Shown here: piece by piece, positions 5,478 to 6,288 of the stretch
How the letters are laid out: every line of letters begins with the position of its first letter
How positions within the stretch are numbered: position 1 is the stretch's first letter
Assembly: GCA_018066825.1 (NCBI GenBank)
Contig: JAGPVU010000015.1
Span: 1-6,288, forward strand
Source of the DNA: Cycloclasticus sp.
Lineage (GTDB): Bacteria > Pseudomonadota > Gammaproteobacteria > Methylococcales > Cycloclasticaceae
Length of the DNA stretch: 6,288 bases
Reading direction: 5' to 3'
Notes under the pieces: generated by a model
Databases searched by the model: none
What the model saw: the letters and a program-made list of their open reading frames with translations, nothing else
Told to the model about the DNA's origin: nothing
Translations under genes and position numbers: made by a program

Positions 5478-6288
5478 ATGACCGAACTATTGCACTGGGA
5501 TCCAGAACTTATTCAGCGTTATAACCGAGCAGGTCCACGCTACACCTCGTATCCGACAGCCGTTGAATTTAAAGTCATAGACAACGATCAGATTGAAAAG
5601 GATTTATTAAGCCAGCGTGATCCTAGTATTCCTGTCTCATTGTATTTACACATCCCTTTTTGTGCGCATGTTTGCTATTACTGCGGCTGCAATAAAGTCG
5701 TAACGAAAGATCGTTCTAAATCGGAGCCGTATTTAGCACTATTAAAAACAGAAATTGACCGTAAAGCAGCACTGTTAAAAGGCAATTCCTTAAAAAATTC
5801 AGACGATAAAAATCCAGATGCGAAAAAACCAATGGTTGAGCAAATGCACTGGGGGGGAGGCACGCCCACCTTTTTATCCGATGAGCAGATAGTCGATTTA
5901 ATGAATCACCTGCATGAACGTTTTCAGTTCAGCACGGCTGCCAGCGCCGACTATTCTATTGAAATTGATCCACGAGAATTGCGCCCAACAACCTTAAGGC
6001 TTTTGCGCGAGTTGGGCTTCAACCGTACCAGTTTTGGTGTTCAAGATTTGAACGCACAAGTTCAGCAGGCGGTTAATCGTATTCAGCCCGAAAGCATGAT
6101 TCGTGATGTTATGACCGAAGCACGCGATTTGGGTTTCCGATCCATTAACATCGATTTAATTTACGGCTTACCTCACCAAACACACAAAACCTTCTCCGAT
6201 ACTCTGGATGTGATCATCGACTTATCTCCTGATCGCCTGTCGATATTTAACTATGCACACCTACCCGAACGCTTTAAACCTCAACGCC
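5478..6288 (+). CDS. hemN: HemN, oxygen-independent coproporphyrinogen III dehydrogenase, C-terminus cut by window edge
   Basis: Cytoplasmic radical SAM enzyme that oxidatively decarboxylates coproporphyrinogen III to protoporphyrinogen IX in heme synthesis when oxygen is scarce. The first 270 residues of an expected 455-475 are visible, with no stop before the edge. The N-terminal DPELIQRYNRAGPRYTSYPT (8-27) is the HemN-specific lead. The iron-sulfur site is C62-x3-C66-x2-C69-G-C71, with the same numbering as E. coli HemN; the fourth Cys and the N-terminal lead separate true HemN from HemW/YggW-like proteins. Also present are Y56, the SAM-binding GGGTPT (126-131), EIDPRE (162-167), GVQD (187-190), NIDLIYGLP (224-232) and SIFNYAHLP (255-263). 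Compared with E. coli there are about 14 extra polar residues at about 102-118, between the cluster loop and GGGTP. The divergent ccm operon consumes the heme this pathway makes. The ATG at 5478 is the natural start. Confidence 0.97.
   Translation, partial: MTELLHWDPELIQRYNRAGPRYTSYPTAVEFKVIDNDQIEKDLLSQRDPSIPVSLYLHIPFCAHVCYYCGCNKVVTKDRSKSEPYLALLKTEIDRKAALLKGNSLKNSDDKNPDAKKPMVEQMHWGGGTPTFLSDEQIVDLMNHLHERFQFSTAASADYSIEIDPRELRPTTLRLLRELGFNRTSFGVQDLNAQVQQAVNRIQPESMIRDVMTEARDLGFRSINIDLIYGLPHQTHKTFSDTLDVIIDLSPDRLSIFNYAHLPERFKPQR

Noticed and set aside
5678..5869. Minus-strand 63-residue ORF inside hemN
   Set aside because: It is antisense to the conserved Fe-S and SAM region of HemN and resembles no known family; it follows from hemN codon content.

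Overview
The window holds most of a System I cytochrome c maturation (ccm) operon on the minus strand and, divergent from it, the first part of a hemN gene on the plus strand. Reading the minus strand from about 5250 down to 1, the order is ccmA-ccmB-ccmC-ccmD-ccmE-ccmF-ccmG, the order known from E. coli and other gammaproteobacteria. The genes overlap or lie 2 to 28 bp apart, so one polycistronic transcript is likely. ccmG is cut by the left edge, so ccmH and any later genes lie outside. Protein motifs and residue numbering are close to the E. coli proteins. With the moderate, AT-leaning base composition this suggests a gammaproteobacterium, perhaps a marine or environmental one. I cannot name the genus.

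Layout: 1-364 ccmG (partial, minus); 377-2359 ccmF; 2362-2892 ccmE; 2882-3064 ccmD; 3070-3831 ccmC; 3860-4528 ccmB; 4525-5193 ccmA; 5194-5477 an AT-rich divergent control region; 5478-6288 hemN (partial, plus). Every gene has an intact frame within the window and keeps the key residues I could check.

How they work together: CcmA (ATPase) with CcmB, CcmC and CcmD loads heme onto the periplasmic chaperone CcmE at a conserved histidine and releases holo-CcmE. CcmF, with CcmH-type partners outside the window, attaches the heme to apocytochrome c. CcmG keeps the CXXCH cysteines of the apocytochrome reduced. HemN, the oxygen-independent coproporphyrinogen III dehydrogenase, makes protoporphyrinogen IX for heme when oxygen is low. 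Heme supply and heme use therefore start from one shared intergenic region. That region has a good -10 for ccm, a plausible sigma70 promoter for hemN, a 7+7 bp palindrome over the predicted hemN start point, and an 8+8 bp inverted repeat midway between the two promoters.

I see no mobile element, CRISPR array, RNA gene or defence system. This is core metabolism. The items worth a second look are the two intergenic inverted repeats, a Lys/Thr/Ala repeat tail on CcmF, and a short charged insertion in HemN.
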